A stretch of 64,000 nt of DNA from NCBI RefSeq assembly GCF_010894435.1, contig NZ_JAAIXZ010000006.1:62001-126000 (forward strand), given 5' to 3'. Both the position numbers and the translations under genes were made by a program. Positions 8,669-16,907 of the stretch are shown here, piece by piece. Below the pieces are notes generated by a model that was not told where the DNA came from, did not search any database, and saw only the letters and a list, made by a program, of their open reading frames with translations. The stretch comes from Pyxidicoccus trucidator (lineage in GTDB: Bacteria > Myxococcota > Myxococcia > Myxococcales > Myxococcaceae). How positions within the stretch are numbered: position 1 is the stretch's first letter; each line of letters begins with the position of its first letter.

Positions 8669-9175
8669 ATGGCAGCGAAGAAATCCAAGACTGTGAAGAA
8701 GGCCGTCACCGCGAAGAAGAAGCCGGCTGCCGCGAAGAAGAAGCCGGCTGTGGCGAAGAGGGCCGTTACCGCGAAAAAGTCCGCTACCGCCAAGAAGAAG
8801 CCGGCTGCGGCGAAGAAGGCCGCCCCCCTCAAGAAGAAGCCCGCTTCCGCGAAGAAGAAGCCTGTCGCCCAAACGGAGATGGAGCGGTTGCTCGAAGCCG
8901 CGGATCGCCTCGAAGAGACCCTCCTCGACATGGATCCCGACGACTCGGAGCTCGACCTGACGCTCGAAGATCTCGAGCAGGTCCTCCGGGAAGTCCTGCG
9001 GCTCGATCCGAGCAACGTCGCGACCATGATCCGCCTCGGCGAGTTCTTCCTCGACCGGAATGGGGCCGAGGACCTTGCGCTCGAGTATTTCGAGCAGGCC
9101 TTCACGCTCCAACCAGGGGACAAGAAGCTCGCGAAGTTGATCAAGAAAGCCAAGGCGCAGCTCGCGGAAAACTAG
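8669..9175 (+). CDS. Histone H1-like Lys/Ala-rich tail joined to a TPR-like domain
   Basis: 168 residues in two contrasting halves. Residues 2-70 are nearly all Lys, Ala and Pro, with repeated KKPAAAKK and AVTAKK units like histone H1 tails and bacterial Hc1-like DNA-binding tails. Residues 75-168 are acidic and helical (ETLLDMDPDDSELDL), then a TPR-like pair (LDRNGAEDLALEYFEQAFTL). The tail probably binds nucleic acid and the acidic half a protein partner; this is inferred from composition. The start ATG at 8669 is preferred because an in-frame extension to 8405 overlaps the preceding gene and looks like shadow sequence. Confidence 0.75.
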   Translation: MAAKKSKTVKKAVTAKKKPAAAKKKPAVAKRAVTAKKSATAKKKPAAAKKAAPLKKKPASAKKKPVAQTEMERLLEAADRLEETLLDMDPDDSELDLTLEDLEQVLREVLRLDPSNVATMIRLGEFFLDRNGAEDLALEYFEQAFTLQPGDKKLAKLIKKAKAQLAEN

Positions 9176-9185
9176 GACTGATGAC

Positions 9186-9211
9186 GCGCTGATGCCACGG
9201 GCATCCAGCGC
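9186..9211 (+). terminator. Hairpin after the H1-like/TPR gene
   Basis: GCGCTGATGCC (9186-9196) pairs with GGCATCCAGCGC (9200-9211) with one bulged base and a 3-nt loop, 10 nt after the stop codon. Confidence 0.5.
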
Positions 9212-9377
9212 GCCCTTCGGCCCAGGGCCGCCGACACGGAGCGGCTCCAGACGTGGCCGGCGAAATGGGTGGCGCTGAGGGTGCCCCACTCTGGAGATTG
9301 CGCTGACACGTACCGATGCAGGGAGTAGGCTCGCCGCACACGCAGCGAACTTCCTCCCTCCTCGCGGGGCACTCTCC

Positions 9378-10820
9378 ATGGAGCTTGGCCACCTGAATCC
9401 GGCACGCCTGCCCCCGGGCACGAGGGTCGGTCCGTGGCGTGTGCTGGAACTGCGAGGGTTGGGTACCTACGGCGCCGTCTACCGCGCCTTCGATGCGGAG
9501 GGGGAGCTCGGGCCTGTCGCACTCAAGCTGGCCCTGCGCCCTGGAGATGAACGCTTCGCGCGAGAGGTGGAGTTGCTCTCCCGCGTCCGACACCCGAGCG
9601 TCCCGCGCCTTGTGGGCCATGGAAGCTGGCGGCAGCCAGGGGGCCGCCTCCACCCCTTTCTCGTGATGCAGTGGGTGGAGGGCGTGTCCCTGTACGACTG
9701 GGCCCGGGTGCAGTGCCCCACCTCGCGCCAGGTGCTCCGCACCCTTGCCAGCCTCGCGCGAGCCTTGGAGGCCACGCATGCCGCAGGGGGAGTCCACAGG
9801 GATGTGAAGGGCGACAACATGCTCGTGAGCGCCGAGGACGGACAGGTGTTCCTGACCGACTTCGGCTCCGGGCACTACGGGGGCGCCGCCACGCTCACGT
9901 CGCCGCCGTTTCCTCCCGGGACGCCGCCCTACCGTTCCCCGGAGGCCTGGCGCTCCGTGAAGCTCCCCATCCCTCGGTCGGCCACGGCCTACGCGCCCGG
10001 TCCAATGGATGATGTCTTCGCGCTGGGGATGACCGCCTACCGGCTGGTGGCCGACGACTACCCTCCCACGCCAGCGTTGTTGGACGAGGCAGCCCACCTC
10101 TGGGGCCCGGAGGGTACGGGCCCGCAGCCTCCACGGGACGTCAACGTCCGGTGCTGCGCGGAACTGAGCAACCTGGTGTCTCGGATGCTCTCCGTGCGCC
10201 CCGAAGCGCGTGGCAGCGCCCGCGAGCTGGCCGAGGCGCTGGAGCAGGCCGCGCGGAAAGCGGGGCCGCAGGCGGATGTGCCTCTCTTCGCCCGGGAGGA
10301 ATCCCAGCCCGTGGAGGCGAGTGGCCCAGCCCAGCACGTCGTGCATCGGAAGCCTGGGCGCACCCGCCGGTCCTGGCTCGTGGCAGCCAGCCTGGGAGGC
10401 GCAGTGGCGCTTGGAGCCGAATGGATGCTGAGCGCGCATCCCGAAGAGGAATTGGAGCAGGCGCACGCGTCAGCGCAGGAGGAGGAGTCGAAGGATGCCG
10501 GCACCGTGGCCGTCGGAGACACCGCCCTGACGGCCCCGATGCCTCTCGCTCGGGAGCCGTCTGCGTGGTCGGCCATCTCCGTAGATGTCCCCCCCAAGCC
10601 CCTCCCAGGACAGACACGGTCAGATGCCGCTGGGCGCTGTCCCAGCAGGACGCTGATTGCCATCAATGGTGGGTGCTGGACGAGGGTGGCTGTGAGCGTG
10701 AAGGACTGTGACGAGAACTATGGCTTCTACGTTTACAAAGGCGCGTGTTACGGCCCCGCCTTCCCACCGGCGCGCCCTTCCACGTCAGGTCCCGCGGACT
10801 CGGGTGATGACGCCCCGTAG
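9378..10820 (+). CDS. Hanks-type Ser/Thr protein kinase, membrane-anchored
   Basis: 480 residues. The kinase domain (about 15-290) has a glycine loop LGTYGAVY, an ALKLAL lysine, catalytic HRDVKGDN and DFG, and a TPPYRSPEAW activation segment, so it should be active. HRDVKGDN replaces the usual HRDLKPEN, which is seen in some myxobacterial kinases. A single membrane helix lies near residues 335-355 (SWLVAASLGGAVALG). The outer C-terminal region has four cysteines in its last 65 residues (GGCWTRVAVSVKDC and KGACYGP), probably disulfide-bonded. A truncated paralogue with the same opening (NPAxLPPGTR) lies at 12792. The promoter regions of the two share GAGTAG followed by CTCGC. Substrates are unknown. 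Confidence 0.9.
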   Translation: MELGHLNPARLPPGTRVGPWRVLELRGLGTYGAVYRAFDAEGELGPVALKLALRPGDERFAREVELLSRVRHPSVPRLVGHGSWRQPGGRLHPFLVMQWVEGVSLYDWARVQCPTSRQVLRTLASLARALEATHAAGGVHRDVKGDNMLVSAEDGQVFLTDFGSGHYGGAATLTSPPFPPGTPPYRSPEAWRSVKLPIPRSATAYAPGPMDDVFALGMTAYRLVADDYPPTPALLDEAAHLWGPEGTGPQPPRDVNVRCCAELSNLVSRMLSVRPEARGSARELAEALEQAARKAGPQADVPLFAREESQPVEASGPAQHVVHRKPGRTRRSWLVAASLGGAVALGAEWMLSAHPEEELEQAHASAQEEESKDAGTVAVGDTALTAPMPLAREPSAWSAISVDVPPKPLPGQTRSDAAGRCPSRTLIAINGGCWTRVAVSVKDCDENYGFYVYKGACYGPAFPPARPSTSGPADSGDDAP

Positions 10821-10869
10821 CGCAGGGCGCGGTGGGCCGACCCGGCGCTCCAGGCCCAGCGCCCTGCGC
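10820..10869. terminator. Long-stem inverted repeat between convergent genes
   Basis: A perfect 11-bp repeat (GCGCAGGGCGC at 10820-10830, complement at 10859-10869, 28-nt loop) lies between the kinase stop and the stop of the converging immunity gene. It may end transcription in both directions. Confidence 0.45.
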
Positions 10870-10889
10870 ACCTCGCCGTTCTCAGTGGC

Positions 10890-11810
10890 TCACTGACACA
10901 GCCGGCGGAGCCAGCGGCGTATGTTGTCCTTGTCCAGGGAGAACCAGCCGGTGCGCTCCTCGTAGAGGTGCGGCTCCAGCAGGTGCGCCAGCGCCCGGTA
11001 CTGGGGGAAGTACACCTTCTTCGCGGTGTCGATGGCGTCCGGCCACTCGTCCAGGGTGAGCAGCAGCCGCTCTCCCTCCATCGGCTCGAAGGACACCTCT
11101 GGAAAGGAGAGCTTGTCGCGCAACACCTCAATGCCGCCGAGCTGCCCCAGCAGCGGCTGCCCCAGGAAGGTGAGCCAGTAGGCCCCTCGGGCCCGAGTGC
11201 CGATGACCCGGCTGGTCTCCCCCAGCCAATAGAGGTCCAGGCCCAGGTAGCGCCTCAGGTATTCGAGGAGCTGCATCCGAACGGCGTACCAGCTGCCCGG
11301 ATGAGACACGAAGGCGAGGCTCGCATAGCCAAAGCTGAAGGGCAGCTCGCGACCGAGCTCCAGGGCCAGGGAGCGCAGGTGGCCGGAGCCATGCTCCTGG
11401 AGGTACTCGGTGGGAAACGAGAAGGACACCGCGCTGGTGGCGCCGTCGTCGTGGGAGAACATCGGGTCGTCGAGCTTCCGGCCGTTGTATTCGAAGAAGT
11501 AGCCGCCCGCTCCGCCCGGGGTCTCGGATAGCTCGACGTGCCATGCACCGCCCCCGGGACGCTCGAGTATCTGCTCGCGGATGTGCTCCCAGCCCGGGTC
11601 GTCGAGCGGGAGCATGTCTCCATCGTCCGAGACGTACCAGTTGAGCGACCCCGGAGGAATGGCCCGAACGTAGACCTGCAAGGCACGCCATACGGCGTGG
11701 GCCACTTCGCGGTGCGAGCGGCGCATGAAGAAGCAGAGGATGACGCCATCGCGGACCACCAGAGTGCCGTAATCGTTCCGCAAGCGAATGATGGGAATGT
11801 CCTCCCTCAT
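10890..11810 (-). CDS. DUF3396/TsiV-type immunity protein, probable SitI-like
   Basis: 306 residues, soluble, with no signal peptide. It matches the DUF3396 (type VI immunity, VRR-NUC-associated) family by its layout: an N-terminal GVILCFFMRRSHREVAHAVW segment, a middle SFSFPTEYLQEHG region, and a C-terminal QPLLGQLGGIEVLRDKLSFP block that usually ends in WxxRF-like sequence. Family members bind and block nuclease effectors. The ATG overlaps the stop of the upstream toxin gene (ATGA, 11807-11810), the normal order and spacing for a toxin-immunity pair. The toxin here has a lipoprotein signal rather than type VI features, so delivery by outer-membrane exchange, as for SitA/SitI of Myxococcus, is the better inference. 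The immunity role follows from family and position. Confidence 0.75.
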   Translation of the reverse strand: MREDIPIIRLRNDYGTLVVRDGVILCFFMRRSHREVAHAVWRALQVYVRAIPPGSLNWYVSDDGDMLPLDDPGWEHIREQILERPGGGAWHVELSETPGGAGGYFFEYNGRKLDDPMFSHDDGATSAVSFSFPTEYLQEHGSGHLRSLALELGRELPFSFGYASLAFVSHPGSWYAVRMQLLEYLRRYLGLDLYWLGETSRVIGTRARGAYWLTFLGQPLLGQLGGIEVLRDKLSFPEVSFEPMEGERLLLTLDEWPDAIDTAKKVYFPQYRALAHLLEPHLYEERTGWFSLDKDNIRRWLRRLCQ

Positions 11811-12631
11811 GGAGTCACTCCCGTCTGTGGCGAGATCATCAGAGCTTCTCCCCCCAGTGCTTCTTTGTAGATTTCGCGCTGGTCGAAGCCGAAATAAGCG
11901 CTGGTCTTTCCATAACGCGTCCACCTCGGCTCATTGGTATCAGGGCAGGGAAACTTGAAGTCCAGCGTGAGCAGGGAGCGCAGCAGGTTGCCGCCCGCGT
12001 GAAGGACGAGGTCCGGTTTGATGGTGCGCCACAGCTCGCGGGTACACCTCTGGGCGATGAGGCGCGCCTCCTCTTCCCGGCTGACGCTCTCCAGCATCCG
12101 GGCATTGGGGTAATAGCGGTAGCGCTGCTCGAGGCTGAACTGCCCGGGCCACAGCTCCTCCAGCGCCTCGCGCGCGCACTGGAGTGCCACCTCGTGCTTC
12201 TGCTGCCCCAACTGCATGGCCCGGGTGACTCGCGCGCCGCAGCCGTCCACCTCCACCTCCTCGCCGCACTCCTGGCGGGTCGGGGCGCGGTTGCCGAAGT
12301 GGGAGGCATTGACGCGACGCTCGGCCAGTCGGGCGCACTCCACCAGGCGCTCTTGGAACTCCACCACCGCGAGGTCGCTCGTGAGCACGGTGACCAGGAT
12401 GGGGACGAGTTCGACAAGCAGGGAGGCAACGGTACGGCTCGTGACGGGCGACAGCCCACCCGCGCCCCGGCCCACGGCGGCGGCATGGCGCAGGCGCCCG
12501 GCCGTCTCCGTGTCCACGAAGCGCAACTCTCCGTGTGGGGCGCGGTGGGGGCTGCCAGCACAGGCCGCGAGCAGTGCGCTGGCCAGCAGCAGCAGCACTG
12601 ACTTCCCGCGCGAGGATGGGCGTGTGGGCAT
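11807..12631 (-). CDS. Lipoprotein toxin with PD-(D/E)xK-like nuclease domain, probable SitA-like
   Basis: 274 residues. The N-terminus is a lipoprotein signal (SVLLLLASALLAAC, lipid Cys24). The middle is helical and carries several Cys. The last 75 residues contain a nuclease-like core: Pro206-Asp207, then Asp224-Phe225-Lys226 (LTLDFKF), and a downstream QREIYKEA helix, as in PD-(D/E)xK enzymes. Its neighbour, overlapping by 4 nt, is a DUF3396 immunity protein of the kind that pairs with VRR-NUC nucleases. SitA toxins of Myxococcus are lipoproteins passed between kin cells by TraA/TraB outer-membrane exchange and neutralised by SitI. This pair fits that plan but is not proven to belong to a described Sit class. 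The ATG at 12631 has GAAAGAG upstream; a longer in-frame opening to 12841 would bury the signal peptide. Confidence 0.7.
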   Translation of the reverse strand: MPTRPSSRGKSVLLLLASALLAACAGSPHRAPHGELRFVDTETAGRLRHAAAVGRGAGGLSPVTSRTVASLLVELVPILVTVLTSDLAVVEFQERLVECARLAERRVNASHFGNRAPTRQECGEEVEVDGCGARVTRAMQLGQQKHEVALQCAREALEELWPGQFSLEQRYRYYPNARMLESVSREEEARLIAQRCTRELWRTIKPDLVLHAGGNLLRSLLTLDFKFPCPDTNEPRWTRYGKTSAYFGFDQREIYKEALGGEALMISPQTGVTP

Positions 12632-12791
12632 GTTCTCTTTCAAGAGGTCGCGCCTCTGGAGGGCGCGTCGGGAACTCCGCGAGCGGAGGGTAACAGGGCG
12701 CACGCTCCAAGAGCGCGGGCTGACGGAGCCCCGCGTGCGAGTAGTCTCGCGCCGCGCGGAGCGGACCGTGCCTCTGCTCGCGAGGCAGTCC

Positions 12792-13232
12792 ATGCAGTCA
12801 GAGCACTTCAATCCAGCAGGCCTGCCCCCGGGCACGCGCATCGGCCCAGGGCGCCTGCGCGAGCCGCTGGGCCGGGGCGCCTATGGCGTCGTCTACCGCG
12901 CCGTGCTCGCCGAACAGGACGCCTCGGACTGCGGGGCCCTCAAGCTGGCCCTGCACCCGGACAATGCGCGCTTCCTTCGCGAAGCCGAGCTGCTCTCCCG
13001 CCTCCAGCACCCGGCCGTGCCCCGCCTCCGGGACCAGGGGCAGTGGCTGTCCCCCACGGGCGCGGCCCACGCGTGGCTCGCCATGGAGCTCGTCGAGGGC
13101 ACCTCGCTCTATGACTGGGCGCTCGCTCAGCGCCCCTCCTCCCGCCAGGTGCTGCGCGTCCTCGCTCAGCTGGCGCGCGCCCTCGCGGCCACCCACGCGG
13201 CCGGCGGCGTCCACCGGGACGGTGCCCCATAG
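12792..13232 (+). pseudogene. Truncated Ser/Thr protein kinase (N-lobe fragment)
   Basis: 146 residues that match the start of the kinase at 9378 closely: NPAGLPPGTRIGPGRL, a glycine loop LGRGAYGVVY, ALKLALHPDNARF, GTSLYDWALAQRPSSRQVLR and AATHAAGGVHRD. After His-Arg-Asp the frame reads Gly-Ala-Pro and stops, so the catalytic Asn, DFG motif and the whole C-lobe are missing. No remnant of these is visible in the 115 bases that follow. A full kinase is about 480 residues. It cannot be an active kinase and is best read as a deletion remnant. It diverges from the toxin gene, with 160 bases between the starts. Confidence 0.85.
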
Positions 13233-13346
13233 CCCCAGGTGCGGCAGGAGCAGGCGGCGCTCAACCTTGCCGCCCGCTCCACCTGCATTCGTCAGACAGA
13301 CCTGGCGACTGAGCTCCCCCCCTCACCCGTCCCTGGCGCGGAGGAC

Positions 13347-14297
13347 TCAGCTCCGCGGCGCCTCGTCCGTGGGGACCTCGCCGAAGCGCCCCTCCTCGAA
13401 GTCGTGAATGGCCTGGAGGATTTCGCGCTCGGTGTTCATGACGAAGGGCCCCACATGGACGATGGGCTCACGGATGGGCTCCCCCGCGAGGACGAGGAGG
13501 TGCGCGTCCTCCTCGGCGCGCAGTGCGAGGTGTTCGCCCTCGTTGGCGAAGACTGCGAGCGCCCCCGGGGTGAGCGAGTCACCATCGGTCGAGACCCGAC
13601 CACCGGCGACTAGCACGAGGACATTGTGATGCGAGGGCACGGGCACTTCGAGCGCCGTGCCCGCGGTGAGCTTCACGTCGAGCAGTGTGATCGGCGTGAA
13701 GGTTCGCGCGGGCCCTCGGGCATCTCCGTACGCTCCGGCGATGACCCGGACCGTGCTGGTGTTGTTCTCACCTCCGACCGGGACGATGGGAATCTGCTCC
13801 GCGGTGATGGGCTGGTAGCCCGGCGCGTCCATCTTCCTCGCGCGAGGAAGGTTGACCCAGAGCTGCAGCATGTGGAACGCGCCTCCGCGACGGGAGAAGC
13901 CGTGCTCGTGGTACTCCTCGTGGAGGATGCCGGACGCGGCCGTCATCCACTGCACGTCGCCCGGCCCGATGACGCCCGCATGGCCCGCGGTGTCCCGGTG
14001 CGCGACGGACCCCTCGAAAGCCAGGGTGACCGTCTCGAAGCCCCGGTGAGGGTGCCAGCCGACGCCGCGCTGACCTTCAGCCAGCGCCGGGTAGTCGTGG
14101 CGAGGATGGTAGTCGAGCAACAGGAAGGGACTGGCCCGCTCCTGGGAGAGGCTCCGACTCGGGACGAGGGTCTGCACCCGGAAGCCGTCACCGACCCAGT
14201 GAAGCGGACCTCCGCCATGGACGCTCTCGAGAGGACGAGCGCGGGGAAGCGAGCGGGGAGAAGTGGAAGGGGAAAGGGTCTGCGTCGCGGTCTTCAT
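13347..14297 (-). CDS. Pirin family protein
   Basis: 316 residues, a bicupin. The N-terminal cupin has the pirin signature HPHRGFETVTLAFEGSVAHRD, with metal-binding His residues, then GDVQWMTAASGILHEE and GGAFHMLQLWVNLPRARKM. The C-terminal cupin begins near TFTPITLLDVKLTAGT and ends with the pirin-type GPFVMNTEREILQAIHDFEEGRFG. Pirins bind iron; some oxidise quercetin and others act as redox-sensing cofactors of transcription. The ATG at 14297 is chosen over upstream in-frame ATGs because of the family's usual length. It lies 59 bases after the LysR gene on the same strand and is probably its cotranscribed target or partner. Confidence 0.9.
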   Translation of the reverse strand: MKTATQTLSPSTSPRSLPRARPLESVHGGGPLHWVGDGFRVQTLVPSRSLSQERASPFLLLDYHPRHDYPALAEGQRGVGWHPHRGFETVTLAFEGSVAHRDTAGHAGVIGPGDVQWMTAASGILHEEYHEHGFSRRGGAFHMLQLWVNLPRARKMDAPGYQPITAEQIPIVPVGGENNTSTVRVIAGAYGDARGPARTFTPITLLDVKLTAGTALEVPVPSHHNVLVLVAGGRVSTDGDSLTPGALAVFANEGEHLALRAEEDAHLLVLAGEPIREPIVHVGPFVMNTEREILQAIHDFEEGRFGEVPTDEAPRS

Positions 14298-14356
14298 GAC
14301 AGGAATGTAAGAGCGCGTGCCCCGTCGTAAATCCGCCGTGGGCATGATGCTTATCA

Positions 14357-15292
14357 TCACCTCGTGTGATGGGGTGCGGCGCCCAGCGCTTCCTGGCAGA
14401 GGCTCGTGAGGCGATTGGAGGCCCACGTCGCCACGGGCCCGAGCAGTGAGCCCTTGCGACGGACGAGGGCAAGCGAGCGCAGCGGTGGCAGCCCGCCCTC
14501 CCAGGCCGCGAGCCGCAATTCCACGAGCCGCCCCGCCGCGAGGTCCTCACGGACGAGGTGCTCGGGCTCGTGGCCCCAGCCAAGCCCGCCCGCGATGAGC
14601 GCATGCTTCGTCATCAGGTCGGCGACCCGCCACGTCCGGGTCGAGAAGACGCCCCGGTCCGAGGAGCCGGGCTGGCCAGCCGGAGTGCGCTCCGTGAGGA
14701 CGATCTGCACGGCGGAGGCAAGTCGTTCATCCGTGATGACGTCCTTCCCCGCTGCCAGGGGATGTGACGGCGCGGCGACCGGAATCATCCGCAGGTGGGC
14801 GATGGGACGTTGCTCCAACCCCGAGAGGTCCACATCTGTCCCCGCGATGCCGAGCGTGGCCCGCCGCTCCCGCACGAGCGAGGTCACCGCCGCGAGGAAC
14901 TCGATTTCGAGCGCCAGCTCCACGCCGGGGTGTGTCTCGGCGAACTCGTGGATGAAGGCCAGCAGCGCGCTCGTCGGGAACATGGCGTCGACCGCGAGCG
15001 AGAGCTTCGTCTCCGCTCCACTCTTGATGCGGCCAATCAACGTCTGGAAGACGGCGAGGTCATCGTGAAGCCGCTCCGCCGCGGCGACGACGGCCTCCCC
15101 CTTCGCGGTCAGCCGGGGAACCCGGCCGCTCCTGTCGAAGAGGCGCAGGCCGAGCTGCTTCTCGAGCCGCTTCATCGCCTGGCTGACCGCGGGCTGGCCC
15201 TGTCCGAGCCGGCGGGCCGCCGCGGTGAAGCTCCCCTCCTCCGCGACCGCGCGGAGCGTCCGGAGCTGATCAATTGTGACGCTTTCGAGCAC
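14357..15292 (-). CDS. LysR-family transcriptional regulator
   Basis: 311 residues. Residues 6-65 form the winged helix-turn-helix (IDQLRTLRAVAEEGSFTAAARRLGQGQ, VSQAMKRLEKQLGLRLFDR). Residues 90-300 form the periplasmic-binding-like effector domain (TKLSLAVDAMFP, LGIAGTDVDLSGLEQRPIAHL). It is co-directional with the pirin gene just downstream, so the two may form an operon. It also diverges from the secreted protein gene at 15405. The 112-base region between 15292 and 15405 is the natural place for its operator. The effector is unknown. Confidence 0.92.
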   Translation of the reverse strand: MLESVTIDQLRTLRAVAEEGSFTAAARRLGQGQPAVSQAMKRLEKQLGLRLFDRSGRVPRLTAKGEAVVAAAERLHDDLAVFQTLIGRIKSGAETKLSLAVDAMFPTSALLAFIHEFAETHPGVELALEIEFLAAVTSLVRERRATLGIAGTDVDLSGLEQRPIAHLRMIPVAAPSHPLAAGKDVITDERLASAVQIVLTERTPAGQPGSSDRGVFSTRTWRVADLMTKHALIAGGLGWGHEPEHLVREDLAAGRLVELRLAAWEGGLPPLRSLALVRRKGSLLGPVATWASNRLTSLCQEALGAAPHHTR

Positions 15293-15404
15293 CCCGGAAG
15301 TGCATCACATCGGCGAGGCTGGTGCACGTTGTAGGAAGCCTGTCCCGCCTGCGCTCGCGGTGCTATGTGGCTCCACTTTGAGCCCTTCCGAAATGGAGCG
15401 AGTC

Positions 15405-16166
15405 ATGCGGAGCCTCATTCTCTGGACCCTGCTGCTGTTCTCCACGGCGGCCTTTGCGACCGAGACGCGGCTGGTGGTGAGGGCTCGCGCTCGTGACGGC
15501 AAGTTCGTCGGGACTTCGATGGGGGGCGTGCAGGTGGTGCTCCGCGACGCCCAGACCGGACAGGTGTTGGCCAGCGGCGTCACCGCCGGCTCCACCGGCA
15601 ACACCCAGACGTTGATGAAGCAGCCGCAAGCCCGGGGTACGCCCCTCGCGGATGATGCGTCCGCGAAGTTCACGGCCACGGTGGACCTCGCCGAGCCGCG
15701 CTTGGTGACGGTGGAGGTCTCAGGCCCCCTGGCGCAGCGGCAGGCGCTCGCCACCAGCACCACCCAGCTCTGGCTGCTGCCCGGCAAGCACGTCGAGGGC
15801 GATGGCCTCATCGTGGAGCTGCCCGGCTTCGTGGTGGATGTGGTGACGCCCTCGGCTCACGAGTTCCTCAAGCTCGCGGGCGACAAGAAGCTCACCGTCC
15901 CCGTCCGCGCCAACCTCACGCTCATGTGCGGCTGCCCCACCGAGCCCAAGGGGCTCTGGGACTCCAGCCGCTACGATCTGCTAGCCACGGTGAAGCACAA
16001 CGGGAAGCCGCTCACCCAGGTGCCCATGAAGTACGCGGGGAAGACCAGCACGTTCGAGGGCGAGCTGTCCGTCCAGCAGAAGGGCATCTACGAAGTCACC
16101 GTGACGGCCTTTGACCCCACCACCGGCAACGCTGGGGTGGACCACACGACCTTCGTCGTCGAGTAG
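15405..16166 (+). CDS. Secreted hypothetical protein
   Basis: 253 residues with a clear signal peptide (SLILWTLLLFSTAAFA, cut before TE). The mature part looks like two all-beta domains. The first has a carboxypeptidase-regulatory or Ig-like pattern (GVQVVLRDAQTGQVLASGVT). The second starts after a CGCP motif near residue 165, a possible disulfide or metal site, and ends in YEVTVTAFDPTTGNAGVD. I do not recognise a named family. The ATG at 15405 has GGAG 7 nt upstream and directly begins the signal peptide, so it is preferred over the ATG at 15393. It diverges from the LysR gene. Confidence 0.75.
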   Translation: MRSLILWTLLLFSTAAFATETRLVVRARARDGKFVGTSMGGVQVVLRDAQTGQVLASGVTAGSTGNTQTLMKQPQARGTPLADDASAKFTATVDLAEPRLVTVEVSGPLAQRQALATSTTQLWLLPGKHVEGDGLIVELPGFVVDVVTPSAHEFLKLAGDKKLTVPVRANLTLMCGCPTEPKGLWDSSRYDLLATVKHNGKPLTQVPMKYAGKTSTFEGELSVQQKGIYEVTVTAFDPTTGNAGVDHTTFVVE

Positions 16167-16231
16167 AGTGCCCGCGGGGTCCACCTGTTTGGCGCTTCCC
16201 GGCGGCCAGCCATGCGGGCAGGCTGGGCGCC

Positions 16232-16843
16232 ATGAAAGCCCTGCACCGCAAGGAACTCCATGGATGGTCCCGCTTCGACGAGGCGCGCAACCTGGACTTC
16301 CATAGCGTCCTCTGGGTTCGCCCTGAGGGAAACGTGGTCTTCGACCCGCTCCCACTGTCCGCGCATGATGCCGCGCACCTGCGCTCGCTGGGCGGGGTGG
16401 CGTGGGCCGTGCTGACCAATTCGGAGCATGTGCGCGCCACGAGGGAGCTGGTCGCCGACTTCGGTGCGAAGGTGGCCGGCCCCCGCGCCGAGTCCGAGAC
16501 CTTTCCCCTGAAATGCGACCGGTGGCTCGCCGACGGTGAGACGCTCGTGCCCGGCCTGGTGGCGCTGGAGCTGCACGGCTCCAAGACGCCCGGCGAGCTG
16601 GCCTTCCTCCTGGAGGACACGACGCTGCTGACGGGAGATCTCATTCGCGGCCAGGTGGGCGGCCGGCTCAACCTCCTGCCGGACGCGAAGCTGAAGGACG
16701 CGGCCCGTGCGCGAGCCTCGGTCCGTGGGCTGCTGGCCAGGACGCGCATCGACGCTGTGTTGGTGGGGGACGGCTGGCCGGTGTTCCGCGGCGGGCACGC
16801 GGCCCTGGAAGAACTGGTAGCCGCGCTGCCCCACGACACCTGA
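16232..16843 (+). CDS. MBL-fold-like protein with degenerate metal site
   Basis: 203 residues. The outline is that of a small metallo-beta-lactamase fold: LDFHSVLWVRPEGNVVFDP at the start, AWAVLTNSEHVRATREL where HxHxDH is expected, and FLLEDTTLLTGDLIRGQ near the end. Only one His of the HxHxDH motif remains, while the Asp of TGD is kept. Proteins with LTNxxH in this position are known as a side branch of the superfamily and may not be zinc hydrolases. Confidence in the fold is moderate and in the activity low. Confidence 0.65.
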   Translation: MKALHRKELHGWSRFDEARNLDFHSVLWVRPEGNVVFDPLPLSAHDAAHLRSLGGVAWAVLTNSEHVRATRELVADFGAKVAGPRAESETFPLKCDRWLADGETLVPGLVALELHGSKTPGELAFLLEDTTLLTGDLIRGQVGGRLNLLPDAKLKDAARARASVRGLLARTRIDAVLVGDGWPVFRGGHAALEELVAALPHDT

Positions 16844-16907
16844 GCGTTCTGGAGGGGCCGGGACGTGGCTTGCGCGCCGAACCCGGGTCCGAGGAAGCTA
16901 CCGTCCC

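Noticed and set aside
10890..12631. Calling the toxin a type VI effector
   Set aside because: No VgrG, PAAR or other type VI gene is near, and the protein carries a lipoprotein signal.
12632..12841. Longer start for the toxin gene at 12841
   Set aside because: It would place about 70 Arg-rich residues before the lipoprotein signal and overlap the kinase fragment.
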